NCBI RefSeq assembly: GCF_009908285.1
Contig: NZ_JAAARM010000004.1
Coordinates: 248,001 to 312,000 of the forward strand
Reading direction: 5' to 3'
Length of the DNA stretch: 64,000 nt
From: Pseudomonas sp. Fl4BN1
Lineage (GTDB): Bacteria; Pseudomonadota; Gammaproteobacteria; Pseudomonadales; Pseudomonadaceae
Positions 1 through 9,346 of this stretch are shown one piece after another (position 1 is the stretch's first letter; the number at the start of each line of letters is the position of its first letter). Both the position numbers and the translations under genes were made by a program. The notes beneath the pieces are model-generated. The model was not told the DNA's origin. It saw only the letters and a list, made by a program, of their open reading frames with translations, and did not search any database.

Positions 1-1216
1 AACTCTTCATCTGCTTGGCTATCTGCGAAATCTTGCTTGCGTAGTCCGGGTCGGTTGCATACCCAGCTTTTTGCAACTCGCGAACAAACTGTTCTGGTTT
101 ATCGGCCGCCTTCAACACTTCTTGATAGCGATTGTTGCTCTGCAACAAGGTCACCAGATCGTGGAAGCTGTCCTGGTAGGAATCGTAGGAACGGAACGCC
201 GCCGTCTCCTTGACCATCTCGCCATTTCTGAACTCGCTGGTGATCGCTCGAGCCTGGGCACCCTGCCAACTGCTGCCAGCCTTGATGCCGAACAGATTGT
301 GACTGCTGCTGCCGTCCTGCTGGCGCATCACCGATTTGCCCCAGCCGGTTTCCAGTGCGGCCTGAGCTACCAGGTAGCGCGGGTCGACGCCGATTCGCTG
401 GGCTGCCTGCTGCGCCATCGGCAGCATGGTGGCAACAAAATCATCAGAGGAGCTGAAGGCACGCTTGGCCGGTGCCAGCGGTGGCTGAGCCATCGCCCGG
501 CCGTAAACCCGCATCTTGCCCTGGGCTGCGGCATATCCCTGGTTGACCCGCCATTCACCACGCAACACCGCATCGGCGGCGGCCGTGGTACGCGTCGGCG
601 CGACATTCTGGGTAGCGGCGTCAGCCACCCCGCCAGCCGAAGGCACGATACCGCTCAACAGCCGATCGGTAAGTTTGCTTGGCAACGACAAGCGTCGCTG
701 GTTGAGCAAAGCCATGTCGTTATGCGCCACGCTAGTACGCAACGGATCCTGGGCACGGGAAGCCCACATTGGCCGCTGGCCATTGACCCGGCTCAACGGA
801 CCATTCTGGGCAGTGGTGCCGGCAGCAATCGGGGTCGGCGTGGCGACCGGTGCCGCCGCATGCGTTGCAGCACCCGGGTGAACCGGCTTGTTCTTCATCA
901 TCTGGCGCATCAGCACGTTGGCCAGGCCAATGCCGCCGCCCTCGCGCGACAGGGAAACCGCCAACTGCTGGTCGTACATGTCCTGGTATTGCTTGGTCGC
1001 CGGGGTATTGAGCGGGTTGTCCTGGCCCACCACGTCGGTGGCCTTGCGCATGGACTTGAGCATTTCGTTGAGAAACAGCGACTCGAACTCCTGCGCCACC
1101 TTGCGTACGTTGGCCTCGCCATCCTTGTCACCGACCTTGAGCTGCTGCAGGCGGTTGAGGTCGGAGTAGGACCCGGAGTCTGCGCTACCGATCAATCCGC
1201 TCTTACGTATATCCAT
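1..1216 (-). CDS. flgJ: Flagellar rod assembly protein/muramidase FlgJ (3' end cut by window)
   Basis: FlgJ caps the growing flagellar rod in the periplasm and cuts peptidoglycan so the rod can pass. The reading frame opens with MDIRKSGLIG and stays open to the window edge, giving 405 residues, close to the usual full length of about 400. The N-terminal third carries the rod-scaffold domain (VRKVAQEFESLFLNEMLKSM). A low-complexity Ala/Pro/Thr linker follows, then a GH73-type glucosaminidase domain with the ALETGWGKSVM motif, whose Glu is the likely catalytic acid. It lies 10 bases after flgI in the flgFGHIJ operon. Only the last residues and the stop codon are missing. Confidence 0.95.
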   Translation of the reverse strand, partial: MDIRKSGLIGSADSGSYSDLNRLQQLKVGDKDGEANVRKVAQEFESLFLNEMLKSMRKATDVVGQDNPLNTPATKQYQDMYDQQLAVSLSREGGGIGLANVLMRQMMKNKPVHPGAATHAAAPVATPTPIAAGTTAQNGPLSRVNGQRPMWASRAQDPLRTSVAHNDMALLNQRRLSLPSKLTDRLLSGIVPSAGGVADAATQNVAPTRTTAAADAVLRGEWRVNQGYAAAQGKMRVYGRAMAQPPLAPAKRAFSSSDDFVATMLPMAQQAAQRIGVDPRYLVAQAALETGWGKSVMRQQDGSSSHNLFGIKAGSSWQGAQARAITSEFRNGEMVKETAAFRSYDSYQDSFHDLVTLLQSNNRYQEVLKAADKPEQFVRELQKAGYATDPDYASKISQIAKQMKS

Positions 1217-1226
1217 GGCCGTCACC

Positions 1227-2348
1227 TCAAATCACGATCAGGTCGGCTTGCAGCGCGCCGGCCTGTTTCAAGGCTTCGAGAATCGCCATCAGGTCGCCTG
1301 GCGCAGCCCCCACCTGGTTCACCGCACGGACAATCTCATCCAGGGTGGTGCCAGGGCCGAACTTGAACATCGGCTTGGCTTCCTGCTGGGCATTGACCCG
1401 CGAGCGCGGCACCACCGCCGTCTGGCCATTGGACAGAGGGCCGGGCTGGCTGACGATCGGATCTTCGGTAATGGTCACGGTCAGGCTGCCGTGGGTCACC
1501 GCAGCGGGCGACACCTTGACGTTCTGGCCAATCACGATGGTACCGGTACGCGAATTGATAATGACCTTGGCCACCGCCTGCCCCGGATCGATTTCCAGGT
1601 TTTCCAGGATCGACAGGTAGTCCACACGCTGGCTTGGGTCCAAGGGCGCAGTCACGCGGATCGAACCGCCATCGACCGCCTGGGCCACGCCAGGGCCGAG
1701 CATGTCGTTGATCTTGTCGACAACGCGCTTGGCGGTGGTGAAGTCCGAACGGTTGAGGTTCAAGGTCAGGCTGTTGCCCTGATTGAAACCACTGGGCACG
1801 GCGCGCTCTACCGAGGCACCACCGGGAATACGGCCGGCCGACGGTACGTTAACCGTGATCTTCGAGCCGTCTCGCCCTTCGGCGTCGAAACCGCCCACCA
1901 CCAGGTTGCCCTGGGCAATGGCGTAGACGTTGCCGTCGATACCTTTGAGCGGGGTCAGCAGCAAGGTGCCGCCGCGCAGGCTCTTGGAGTTGCCGATGGA
2001 GGAAACCGTGATATCCACCTGCTGGCCCGGCTTGGCAAAGGCTGGCAGGTCGGCGCTCACCGATACTGCCGCAACGTTCTTCAACTGCACATTGCCGGAC
2101 CCGGCCGGAACCTTGATACCGAACTGCGACAGCATGTTGTTGAACGTCTGCAGGGTGAACGGTGTCTGGGTTGTCTGGTCGCCCGTGCCGTTAAGCCCGA
2201 CCACCAGGCCATAGCCAATCAACTGGTTGGAACGCACGCCGGAAATACTGGCGATATCCTTCAACCGCTCAGCCTGTACGCCAAGGGACGTGGACAGCAA
2301 CAAAGCCGCCGCCAGCAGGTGCTTGAAATTCAGCATGAGACTTTTCAT
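1227..2348 (-). CDS. flgI: Flagellar P-ring protein FlgI
   Basis: FlgI forms the P ring, the peptidoglycan-layer bushing around the flagellar rod. A Sec signal peptide ends near GVQA, and the mature protein begins [26 protein letters not shown], the family signature. The length, about 370 residues, is normal. The ATG at 2348 directly follows the flgH stop, which suggests translational coupling. An in-frame ATG at 2336 ([10 protein letters not shown]) would give 369 residues and an equally good signal peptide, so the exact start is uncertain. It sits between flgH and flgJ. Confidence 0.96.
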   Translation of the reverse strand: MKSLMLNFKHLLAAALLLSTSLGVQAERLKDIASISGVRSNQLIGYGLVVGLNGTGDQTTQTPFTLQTFNNMLSQFGIKVPAGSGNVQLKNVAAVSVSADLPAFAKPGQQVDITVSSIGNSKSLRGGTLLLTPLKGIDGNVYAIAQGNLVVGGFDAEGRDGSKITVNVPSAGRIPGGASVERAVPSGFNQGNSLTLNLNRSDFTTAKRVVDKINDMLGPGVAQAVDGGSIRVTAPLDPSQRVDYLSILENLEIDPGQAVAKVIINSRTGTIVIGQNVKVSPAAVTHGSLTVTITEDPIVSQPGPLSNGQTAVVPRSRVNAQQEAKPMFKFGPGTTLDEIVRAVNQVGAAPGDLMAILEALKQAGALQADLIVI

Positions 2349-2351
2349 CAC

Positions 2352-3047
2352 CTAGAAAGGGAACAGCGGGCTGAGGAAGAAACGGTCGAACCAGCCAGGC
2401 TGGTTGGCATCGGCGAACGAACCGGTGCCCGAATAGGTGATGCGCGCATCCGCCACCCGAGTCGAAGAAACGGTGTTGTCAGTGGCAATATCGTCCGCCC
2501 GTACCAGGCCGGCAATGCGCACCAGCTCGTCGCCGGTGTTGAGGGTCATCCACTTCTCGCCGCGTACCGCGATGATGCCGTTGGGCAACACGTCGGCCAC
2601 AGTTACGGTGATCGAACCGGTCAGGCTGTTGCTTTGGGCTGCCTTGCTGTCGCCCTTGGTGGCGCGGTTGCCGTTGTAGCCGGCATTCAGGGTCAAGTCA
2701 CCGCTGCCCAGGGGGTTGTTGGTGTTGGGCACAGCACCAAACAGCGAAGTCAGGCCAACGCTATTGGAACTGGTCTTGGTCAGTGCCGAGTTGGCCCCTT
2801 TACTGGCCGCGGTCTTCTCGTTGAGGGTGATGGTGATGATGTCACCGACCCGAAACGCTTTGCGATCGCCGTACAGGTTCTGCTCGAAGCCGGCCTGATA
2901 GATCGAACCATTATTGGACGCGGAAGGCAGCGGTGTACGCGGCAACACTGGCGCGTAGTAAGGGTCATTGGGCTTCGGCGGCGGGGCGACACAGCCCACG
3001 AGCACGGCACTCCCAGTCAGCGCTAGAACACAAATAAACCGATTCAT
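2352..3047 (-). CDS. flgH: Flagellar L-ring lipoprotein FlgH
   Basis: FlgH is the outer-membrane L-ring subunit of the flagellar basal body. The 231-residue product starts [19 protein letters not shown]. The lipobox LVGC places the lipidated cysteine at about residue 19, typical of FlgH. The central [20 protein letters not shown] stretch is the conserved L-ring motif, and the protein ends with the usual aromatic [10 protein letters not shown]. An AGGAAGG ribosome-binding site precedes the ATG. It is third in the operon, 58 bases after flgG and contiguous with flgI. Confidence 0.97.
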   Translation of the reverse strand: MNRFICVLALTGSAVLVGCVAPPPKPNDPYYAPVLPRTPLPSASNNGSIYQAGFEQNLYGDRKAFRVGDIITITLNEKTAASKGANSALTKTSSNSVGLTSLFGAVPNTNNPLGSGDLTLNAGYNGNRATKGDSKAAQSNSLTGSITVTVADVLPNGIIAVRGEKWMTLNTGDELVRIAGLVRADDIATDNTVSSTRVADARITYSGTGSFADANQPGWFDRFFLSPLFPF

Positions 3048-3105
3048 GACCCTTCCTCACGATGTTGCAGGTACGCCTCGCATCCGAAGCGACCTCAAGA
3101 CTTGA

Positions 3106-3891
3106 TTACAGCTTCTGCGTTACGAACGAGAGCATCTGGTCAGCGGTGGAGATCACCTTGGAGTTCATCTCATAGGCACGCTGAGTGGTGATCATGTTGA
3201 CCATCTCCTCAACGGTGCTGACGTTGGATGCTTCCAGAGTGTTCTGCAGCGTGGTACCGAAACCGTTGAGGCCCGGGCTGCCGATTTGCGGCGCACCGCT
3301 GGAGGCGGTTTCCAGGAACAGGTTATTGCCCTGGGCCTGCAGGCCGGCCGGGTTGATGAAGTCGGCGGTTTGCAGGTTGCCGATCACCTGGGAAGCCGGG
3401 TTGCCGGCAATGGTGATGGACACGGTGCCGTCCTGGCCTACGGTAAAGGTCTGCGCGTCGTTGGGCACGACGATCGCAGGCTCCAGGGCAAAGCCGCTGG
3501 CAGTGACGATCTGACCGTTGGCGTTGAGGTGGAAGGTACCGTCACGGGTGTAGGACGTAGTGCCATCGGGCTGCAGGATCTGGAAGAAACCACGGCCATT
3601 GATCGCCAGGTCCAGAGGCTGCTCGGTCGTCTGCAGACTGCCGGCGGTGAAGTTCTTCTGGGTACCGACAATGCGCACACCGGTACCGACCTGCAAACCG
3701 GTGGGCAGCTCGCTGTCCTGGGTGGACTGAGCACCCGGCTGGCGCTTGATCTGGTACAGCAGGTCCTGGAACTCAGCACGATCACGTTTGAAACCCGTGG
3801 TCGAGACGTTCGCCAAGTTGTTGGAAATAACACTCAGGTTGGTGTCCTGAGCGGACAGACCGGTTTTGGCAACCCATAGAGCCGGAAGCAT
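3106..3891 (-). CDS. flgG: Flagellar distal rod protein FlgG
   Basis: FlgG makes the distal rod of the flagellum. The 261-residue protein opens with MLPALWVAKTGLSAQDTNLS and has the N-terminal rod motif NNLANVSTTGFKRDRAEFQDL. It closes with the C-terminal motif SNVSTVEEMVNMITTQRAYEMNSKVI shared by axial rod and hook proteins. The length equals that of the family. AGGAG lies 7 bases before the start. It lies 45 bases downstream of flgF in the same transcription unit. Confidence 0.98.
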   Translation of the reverse strand: MLPALWVAKTGLSAQDTNLSVISNNLANVSTTGFKRDRAEFQDLLYQIKRQPGAQSTQDSELPTGLQVGTGVRIVGTQKNFTAGSLQTTEQPLDLAINGRGFFQILQPDGTTSYTRDGTFHLNANGQIVTASGFALEPAIVVPNDAQTFTVGQDGTVSITIAGNPASQVIGNLQTADFINPAGLQAQGNNLFLETASSGAPQIGSPGLNGFGTTLQNTLEASNVSTVEEMVNMITTQRAYEMNSKVISTADQMLSFVTQKL

Positions 3892-3936
3892 TCGATTCTC
3901 CTCTTGCGCCTGTTTTACGGCGCCAGGTACTGGTAA

Positions 3937-4677
3937 TTAGCTGATTTGCAAGACCCGAGCCATGGCCTGGTCATCTTCTTTGGCGCTGTTCATCATCTTC
4001 ACGTGCAATTCGAACTGGCGGGACAAGGCCAGCACTGCGGTCATCTCGTGCACGGCATTGACGTTGCTCGACTCGAGGAAGCCCGACACCAACTGCACAT
4101 TGGCATCGGCCGGCGCCGGCTGGCCATCCTTGGTCTTGATCGAACCATCAAGCCCCTTGGTCAGGTTCTTGATGTCCGGATTGACCAGCTTGATGCGGTC
4201 AACCTCAGCCATGACCCGCGGGCCTTCGCCCATGGCACGAATGCTGATAGTGCCGTCCTGGCCGACTTCGATTTTCTGTTCCGGCGGCACGGCGATCGGA
4301 CCGCCATTGCCCATCACCGGCATGCCATTACCGGCACGCAAGACACCCAGGGCGTCGACATTCAGGCTGCCGGTGCGCACATAGCTTTCACTGCCATCGG
4401 GACTCTGTACGGCAATCCAGCCATTACCGCTGACAGCCACGTCCAGGTCACGACCGGTCTCCACCAACGAGCCCGGGGAAAAATCCGTTGCCGGCCGTTC
4501 GGCCATGGCAAAAGCCCGCGCCGGAAAGCTGTCACCGAACACCGGCATCGAGCGCGCCTGCTCCAGGTCACGCTGAAAACCATTGGTGGAGATGTTCGCC
4601 AGATTGTTGGCATGAGCCTTCTGCGCCAGTGCATTCTGGCTGGCGCCGGTCATTGCCACATAAAGGTACTTGTCCAC
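3937..4677 (-). CDS. flgF: Flagellar proximal rod protein FlgF
   Basis: FlgF is a proximal rod subunit. The start is taken as a GTG at 4677, giving M(V)DKYLYVAMTGASQNALAQ and 246 residues, the usual length. Starting further upstream would add a cysteine- and tryptophan-rich tail that no rod protein has. The NNLANISTNGFQRDLEQA motif and the C-terminal SNVNAVHEMTAVLALSRQFELHVK motif are the flagellar axial signatures. It is the first gene of flgFGHIJ, and a sigma-54 promoter lies about 57 bases upstream. Confidence 0.96.
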   Translation of the reverse strand: MDKYLYVAMTGASQNALAQKAHANNLANISTNGFQRDLEQARSMPVFGDSFPARAFAMAERPATDFSPGSLVETGRDLDVAVSGNGWIAVQSPDGSESYVRTGSLNVDALGVLRAGNGMPVMGNGGPIAVPPEQKIEVGQDGTISIRAMGEGPRVMAEVDRIKLVNPDIKNLTKGLDGSIKTKDGQPAPADANVQLVSGFLESSNVNAVHEMTAVLALSRQFELHVKMMNSAKEDDQAMARVLQIS

Positions 4678-4733
4678 AGTCTTTCCTCTGTCTGCCGGAC
4701 GTTTGCCGCCCACCGCTGTACTGCGAAGCCATA

Positions 4734-4749
4734 AGCAATAAGCGCACCA
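4734..4749 (-). promoter_or_regulatory. Sigma-54 promoter for flgFGHIJ
   Basis: Read on the minus strand the site is TGGTGCG-N4-TTGCT, matching the sigma-54 consensus TGGCACG-N4-TTGCW with the invariant GG and GC correctly spaced. Initiation would fall about 45-50 bases before the flgF GTG. Pseudomonas rod and ring genes are known to be RpoN/FleQ-FleR dependent, which fits. Confidence 0.85.
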
Positions 4750-4957
4750 ACTTTCCCCCAGAAGGTAGATCACCAAGCGGGGTAAGGCTTTGCCCTGTCC
4801 GAGAGCAATCCGGGGATTGGCACGAGAGACGGAAAAACGGCGGTCTTATGCCGCAAACGGCAAGTAACGGCCCGGATACACTCCGGACTGCCGCACCATC
4901 ACCCTGGACCTGATGCGCAACCCAGGATGTGAACGCGGCATGTGCCTGCGGCAGTGA

Positions 4958-6511
4958 CTACAGCTTGCCGACTTCGTATTCCCGCAATTTGTTGGCGATG
5001 GTGGTGTGGGACACCCCCAGCCGCTTGCCCAACTGGCGGCTGCTGGGGTGCTCGGCATACAGGCATTCGAGCACGGCCTTTTCAAACCGCCCGACAATCT
5101 GTTCCAGGCCGCCCTCCAGGGAAAAATCGCCAAGAGGCTGACGCGCACCATAGTCCGGCAGACGAATATGCTCGACCTTGACCGTGCCGCCATCACACAG
5201 CGATACCGCCTGGAACAACACATTTTCCAGCTGCCGGACATTGCCCGGCCAATGGTAATGACTGAGACGCTCCATCGCCGCCGGCGCCAGCCGCGGCAGC
5301 GGGCAGCCGATCTGCCGGCTGGCCTGGTCGAGGAAGTGCTCCACCAGCGGCGTCAAGCCATCGAGGCATTCGCGCAGCGGCGGAATATGCAGGGACAACA
5401 CATTCAGTCGGTGGTAGAGGTCCTGGCGAAACTCGCCGCGGGCACACAGCTCGGACAGATCCACCTGGGTCGCACAGATCACCCGCACATCCAGGTACAC
5501 CTCTTCATCACTGCCGACCCGGCGAAAGCAGCCGTCCTGCAGAAAGCGCAGCAACTTGACCTGCAAGCGCGGGCTCATCTCCCCTACCCCATCAAGAAAC
5601 AGGGTGCCGCCGGCAGTCAACTCCAGCAGCCCGAGCTTGCCTTCCGCTCGCGCCCCTTCAAACGCCCCGGGGCCATAACCGAACAACTCGGTTTCGGCCA
5701 TGGACTCTGGCAGCCCGGCGCAGTTCAGCGCCATCAGCGGCGACTGCCCGCGCGGGCTGGCCAGGTGACAGGCACGGGCCAGCAACTCTTTGCCGGTACC
5801 GGTTTCCCCCTCGATCAGCAATGGCGCATCCAGCGGCGCCATGCGCCGGGCTTCACGCACCACCGCAGCCATGACTTTCGAGCTCTGGAAGATGCTGTCG
5901 AAGCCCCGCAACTCTTGCTTGCGCACGTTGTAGATACGCTCGCCCACCCGATCCGCCCGATGCAGGGTCAGTACCGCGCCGGCCATGGCCTCGCTGTCAT
6001 CGTGCTCGGATTGCAGCGGTGCGATGTCCGCCAGGAACACATCCCCCTTGACCTTGACCCGCAGCCCGTTGATCCGTGACTTGTTGGCCCGCACCAACTC
6101 CGGCAGATCGAAATCCTCGGCGTAGCGCGACAGGGGAATTCCTGGCACTTCATCCACTCGCACCCCCAGCAGTTGCGCTGCGGCACGGTTGGCGGCAACG
6201 ATCGAGCCCCCCATGTCGATAGACAGCACCGGGAACTCCAGCGCACCCAGCAGCGCGTTGAGCTCCATGTGCCGGCGCTCGCTGGGCATCAATCCGACCC
6301 GCTTCACGCCAAACACCCCGGCAATCGATTCGAACTTGGGCCGCAGCGCCTGGAACTGCAGATTGATCAGGTTAGGACAATGCAGATAGATGGCATTGCC
6401 ATGCTCACCGCCCACCTCACCACGGGCGACGTTGATCCCGTACTCCACCAGCAGATTGAGGATGTCCCGAAGGATGCCAATGCGGTTCTGGCAGTGAACT
6501 TTGATGCGCAT
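4958..6511 (-). CDS. phhR: TyrR-family regulator of aromatic amino acid catabolism PhhR
   Basis: PhhR activates phhABC in response to phenylalanine or tyrosine. The start MRIKVHCQNRIGILRDIL at 6511 gives 517 residues. Upstream in-frame codons add a non-conserved tail. Domains in order are ACT (about 1-70), PAS (about 75-190), AAA+ (about 205-430, Walker A GETGTGKE, Walker B GGTLFLDGVGEM) and a Fis-type C-terminal helix-turn-helix ending GVSHTTIANKLREYEVGKL. The loop that in true sigma-54 activators reads GAFTGA is GAFEGA here, as in TyrR-like proteins that work with sigma-70 polymerase. It is divergent from phhA. Confidence 0.95.
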   Translation of the reverse strand: MRIKVHCQNRIGILRDILNLLVEYGINVARGEVGGEHGNAIYLHCPNLINLQFQALRPKFESIAGVFGVKRVGLMPSERRHMELNALLGALEFPVLSIDMGGSIVAANRAAAQLLGVRVDEVPGIPLSRYAEDFDLPELVRANKSRINGLRVKVKGDVFLADIAPLQSEHDDSEAMAGAVLTLHRADRVGERIYNVRKQELRGFDSIFQSSKVMAAVVREARRMAPLDAPLLIEGETGTGKELLARACHLASPRGQSPLMALNCAGLPESMAETELFGYGPGAFEGARAEGKLGLLELTAGGTLFLDGVGEMSPRLQVKLLRFLQDGCFRRVGSDEEVYLDVRVICATQVDLSELCARGEFRQDLYHRLNVLSLHIPPLRECLDGLTPLVEHFLDQASRQIGCPLPRLAPAAMERLSHYHWPGNVRQLENVLFQAVSLCDGGTVKVEHIRLPDYGARQPLGDFSLEGGLEQIVGRFEKAVLECLYAEHPSSRQLGKRLGVSHTTIANKLREYEVGKL

Positions 6512-6609
6512 AGATAGGGGCCCGAAACAGGTAATGGAGGGCATAAACGCCGACAACCGACGTTTTTGACGCCAGCCGTCGCTGATTTTCTGCGGGGTGA
6601 CGCAGATAA

Positions 6610-6629
6610 CCGTCAAGATTATGTGACGG
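6610..6629. promoter_or_regulatory. Inverted repeat in the phhR-phhA intergenic region
   Basis: CCGTCA-N8-TGACGG is a perfect 6-base dyad about 100 bases upstream of the phhR start. The 8-base spacing equals that of the TyrR-type box at 6684, but the half-sites differ. It may be an autoregulatory site or a binding site for another protein. No protein can be assigned from the sequence alone. Confidence 0.4.
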
Positions 6630-6683
6630 ATTCAGGCTTTTTCAAACCGAAAAACAGCCAATAGCACGGCACGCGAAGCAGAT

Positions 6684-6701
6684 CGTAACGAATACTTTAC
6701 G
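6684..6701. promoter_or_regulatory. Probable PhhR (TyrR-type) operator upstream of phhA
   Basis: CGTAAC-GAATAC-TTTACG follows the TyrR box TGTAAA-N6-TTTACA: the GTAA/TTAC cores are separated by exactly 8 bases. It lies 115 bases before the phhA start, in the region shared with divergent phhR, as expected for an activator site. The rest of 6512-6815 holds no gene. Confidence 0.65.
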
Positions 6702-6815
6702 AATCCTTCCCCAGAGCCTCTCTAAAAACACGCCCCTGCCTGCTGCAAAACGCCGCACCTCGGGGTAACACTGCGGTCAACAGAACAAGAACGCATCCCC
6801 TTGCAGGAGAGCAGC

Positions 6816-7607
6816 ATGAAACAGACGCAGTACGTGGCCCGCGAGCCCGACGCGCAAGGTTTTATCGACTACCCAGCCGAAGAACACGCAGTATGGAACA
6901 CCCTGATCACCCGGCAGTTGAAGGTCCTCGAAGGCCGTGCCTGCCAGGAGTACCTGGACGGCATCGACAAACTCGACCTGCCCCACGACCGCATCCCGCA
7001 ACTGGCGGAAATCAACAAGGTCCTGGGTGAAACCACCGGCTGGCAAGTGGCCCGGGTGCCAGCATTGATCCCCTTCCAGACCTTTTTCGAATTGCTCGCC
7101 AGCAAGCAGTTTCCAGTGGCAACCTTCATTCGTACCCGAGAAGAACTGGACTACCTGCAAGAACCGGACATCTTCCACGAGATCTTTGGCCACTGCCCGC
7201 TGCTGACCAACCCCTGGTTCGCCGAATTCACCCATACCTACGGCAAGCTTGGCCTGCAAGCCACCAAGGAAGAGCGGGTGTACCTGGCGCGCCTGTACTG
7301 GATGACCATCGAGTTCGGCCTGATGGACACTCCAGAAGGACAGCGGATTTATGGCGGCGGCATCCTCTCCTCGCCCAAGGAAACCGTGTACAGCCTGTCC
7401 GCAGAGCCGGAGCACCAAGCCTTCGACCCACTGGAAGCCATGCGCACGCCATATCGCATCGACATCCTGCAGCCGGTCTATTTCGTCCTGCCCAACCTCA
7501 AGCGCCTGTTCGACCTGGCCCATGAAGACATCATGGCCCTGGTCCACCAAGGCATGCAGCTGGGCCTGCACGCACCCAAGTTTCCGCCAAAACCCAAGGC
7601 GGCCTAA
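6816..7607 (+). CDS. phhA: Phenylalanine 4-monooxygenase PhhA
   Basis: PhhA is a non-haem iron, tetrahydrobiopterin-dependent enzyme that hydroxylates phenylalanine to tyrosine. The start MKQTQYVAREPD at 6816 is preceded by GCAGGAGAG and gives 263 residues, the bacterial length. The iron-binding signature EPDIFHEIFGHCPLL supplies the two histidine ligands, and the conserved downstream Glu follows in the RLYWMTIEFGL stretch. It is the first gene of phhABC, divergent from phhR, with a TyrR-type box upstream. Confidence 0.98.
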   Translation: MKQTQYVAREPDAQGFIDYPAEEHAVWNTLITRQLKVLEGRACQEYLDGIDKLDLPHDRIPQLAEINKVLGETTGWQVARVPALIPFQTFFELLASKQFPVATFIRTREELDYLQEPDIFHEIFGHCPLLTNPWFAEFTHTYGKLGLQATKEERVYLARLYWMTIEFGLMDTPEGQRIYGGGILSSPKETVYSLSAEPEHQAFDPLEAMRTPYRIDILQPVYFVLPNLKRLFDLAHEDIMALVHQGMQLGLHAPKFPPKPKAA

Positions 7608-7676
7608 GCGGTTCGCACTCGCGAGCCGCTGCGAAAGATAGTAACTTCCAACAAGAATTGATTTCGGGAACCCACC

Positions 7677-8033
7677 ATGACCGCTCTGAACCAAGCCCAC
7701 TGCGAAGCCTGCCGCGCCGATGCCCCCCAGGTCAGCGACGAAGAACTGCCGGTATTGATCAAGCAGATTCCTGACTGGAACATCGAAGTTCGCGACGGCG
7801 TAATGCAGCTGGAAAAAGTCTTCCTGTTCAAGAACTTCAAATTTGCCTTGGCCTTCACCAATGCCATGGGCGAGATTTCCGAGGCCGAAGGCCACCACCC
7901 GGGCCTGCTCACCGAATGGGGCAAAGTCACCGTGACCTGGTGGAGCCACTCGATCAAGGGCCTGCACCGCAACGACTTCATCATGGCTGCCCGCACCGAC
8001 GAAGTGGCCAAGACTGCAGAAGGACGCAAGTAA
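7677..8033 (+). CDS. phhB: Pterin-4a-carbinolamine dehydratase PhhB
   Basis: PhhB regenerates the pterin cofactor by dehydrating the 4a-carbinolamine made by PhhA. The 118-residue product carries the family active-site region [20 protein letters not shown] followed by [14 protein letters not shown], with the conserved His-His pair. It lies 69 bases after phhA, and its stop shares a base with the phhC start (TAATG), so translation is probably coupled. Confidence 0.97.
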   Translation: MTALNQAHCEACRADAPQVSDEELPVLIKQIPDWNIEVRDGVMQLEKVFLFKNFKFALAFTNAMGEISEAEGHHPGLLTEWGKVTVTWWSHSIKGLHRNDFIMAARTDEVAKTAEGRK

Positions 8034-9229
8034 TGCATTTCGACGCCATCGGCCGGGTACCCGGCGACCCGATTCTCGGCCTGATGGGGGCCTACGCCAG
8101 CGATCCCAACCCGAACAAGTTCGACCTCGGCGTGGGGGTCTACAAGGACTCCCAGGGCCTGACCCCGATTCCACAATCGGTGAAGCTGGCAGAGCAGCGC
8201 CTGGTAGACCGCCAGACCACCAAGATCTACATCGGTGGCCACGGTGACCCGGCCTTCGGCAAGGTGATCAATGAGCTGGTACTGGGCAGCGACTCGCCAC
8301 TCATCGCCGCGCAACGTGCCGGCGCCACCCAGACCCCGGGCGGCACCGGCGCCCTGCGCCTGAGTGCCGACTTCATCGCCCACTGCCTGCCAGGCCGTGG
8401 CGTATGGCTGAGCGACCCGACCTGGCCGATCCACGAAACGATCTTCGCCGCAGCCGGGGTCAAGGTCAGTCACTACCCTTATGTGGGCAGCGACAACCGC
8501 CTCGACGTCGAGGCGATGCTGGCGACCCTGAACCAGGTGCCCAAGGGTGACGTGGTACTGCTGCACGCCTGCTGCCACAACCCCACCGGTTTTGACCTGA
8601 GCCACGACGACTGGCACCGGGTGCTGGAAGTGGTGCGCAGCCGCAACCTGTTGCCGCTGATCGACTTCGCCTACCAGGGCTTCGGCGACGGCCTGGAGCA
8701 GGATGCCTGGGCGGTTCGACTGTTCGCGGCGCAACTGCCGGAACTCTTGATCACCAGCTCCTGCTCGAAGAACTTCGGCCTGTACCGTGATCGCACTGGC
8801 GCCCTGATCGTCTGCACCCAGGATGCCGAGAAGCTGCTCGATGTGCGCAGCCAACTGGCCCACATTGCCCGCAACCTGTGGTCCACACCTCCGGATCACG
8901 GGGCTGCAGTGGTTGCCACCATCCTCGGTGACACCGAGCTCAAGCGCCTGTGGATCGACGAAGTGGAGGCCATGCGCCAACGCATTGCGCAACTGCGCGC
9001 CGGCCTGGTGGAAGCCCTGCAACCCCATGGCCTCGCCGAGCGCTTCGCGCATATCGGCGTGCAACGCGGAATGTTCTCCTACACCGGCCTGAGCCCAGCC
9101 CAGGTGCAGATGTTGCGTGAGCAGCACAGCGTGTACATGGTCAATTCCGGCCGGGCCAACGTGGCCGGAATCGATGCTGCGCGCCTGGACCTGCTGGCCG
9201 CGGCCATCGCCTCCGTCTGCAAAGGCTGA
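8033..9229 (+). CDS. phhC: Aromatic amino acid aminotransferase PhhC
   Basis: PhhC is a PLP-dependent class I aminotransferase that converts tyrosine or phenylalanine to the keto acid, completing the operon's route towards homogentisate. The start [18 protein letters not shown] at 8033 overlaps the phhB stop and gives 398 residues. The PLP lysine is in SCSKNFGLYRDRTGAL, and the cofactor-anchoring CCHNPTGFDL and DFAYQGFGDGL motifs are present. The fold and length match the TyrB/AspC group. Confidence 0.96.
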   Translation: MHFDAIGRVPGDPILGLMGAYASDPNPNKFDLGVGVYKDSQGLTPIPQSVKLAEQRLVDRQTTKIYIGGHGDPAFGKVINELVLGSDSPLIAAQRAGATQTPGGTGALRLSADFIAHCLPGRGVWLSDPTWPIHETIFAAAGVKVSHYPYVGSDNRLDVEAMLATLNQVPKGDVVLLHACCHNPTGFDLSHDDWHRVLEVVRSRNLLPLIDFAYQGFGDGLEQDAWAVRLFAAQLPELLITSSCSKNFGLYRDRTGALIVCTQDAEKLLDVRSQLAHIARNLWSTPPDHGAAVVATILGDTELKRLWIDEVEAMRQRIAQLRAGLVEALQPHGLAERFAHIGVQRGMFSYTGLSPAQVQMLREQHSVYMVNSGRANVAGIDAARLDLLAAAIASVCKG

Positions 9230-9248
9230 AGCCAACCGTTACGCATCC

Positions 9249-9282
9249 CCCCGGCATCTGCGTCGTCGTGCAAGTGCCGGGG
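9249..9282. terminator. Candidate terminator hairpin between phhC and the anti-sigma gene
   Basis: CCCCGGCA and TGCCGGGG form a perfect 8-base stem with an 18-base loop between two convergent genes. There is no clear U-run, so this is a weak terminator call. Confidence 0.35.
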
Positions 9283-9346
9283 TTGCTCAATAGATCACTC
9301 GCCCCTTCGCTCCCACCCTCCCCCGAAGGCACTCACGCACAGGCCT

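Noticed and set aside
6702..6800. Sigma-54 promoter for phhA
   Set aside because: No GG-N10-GC pair in suitable context was found between the TyrR-type box and the start codon.
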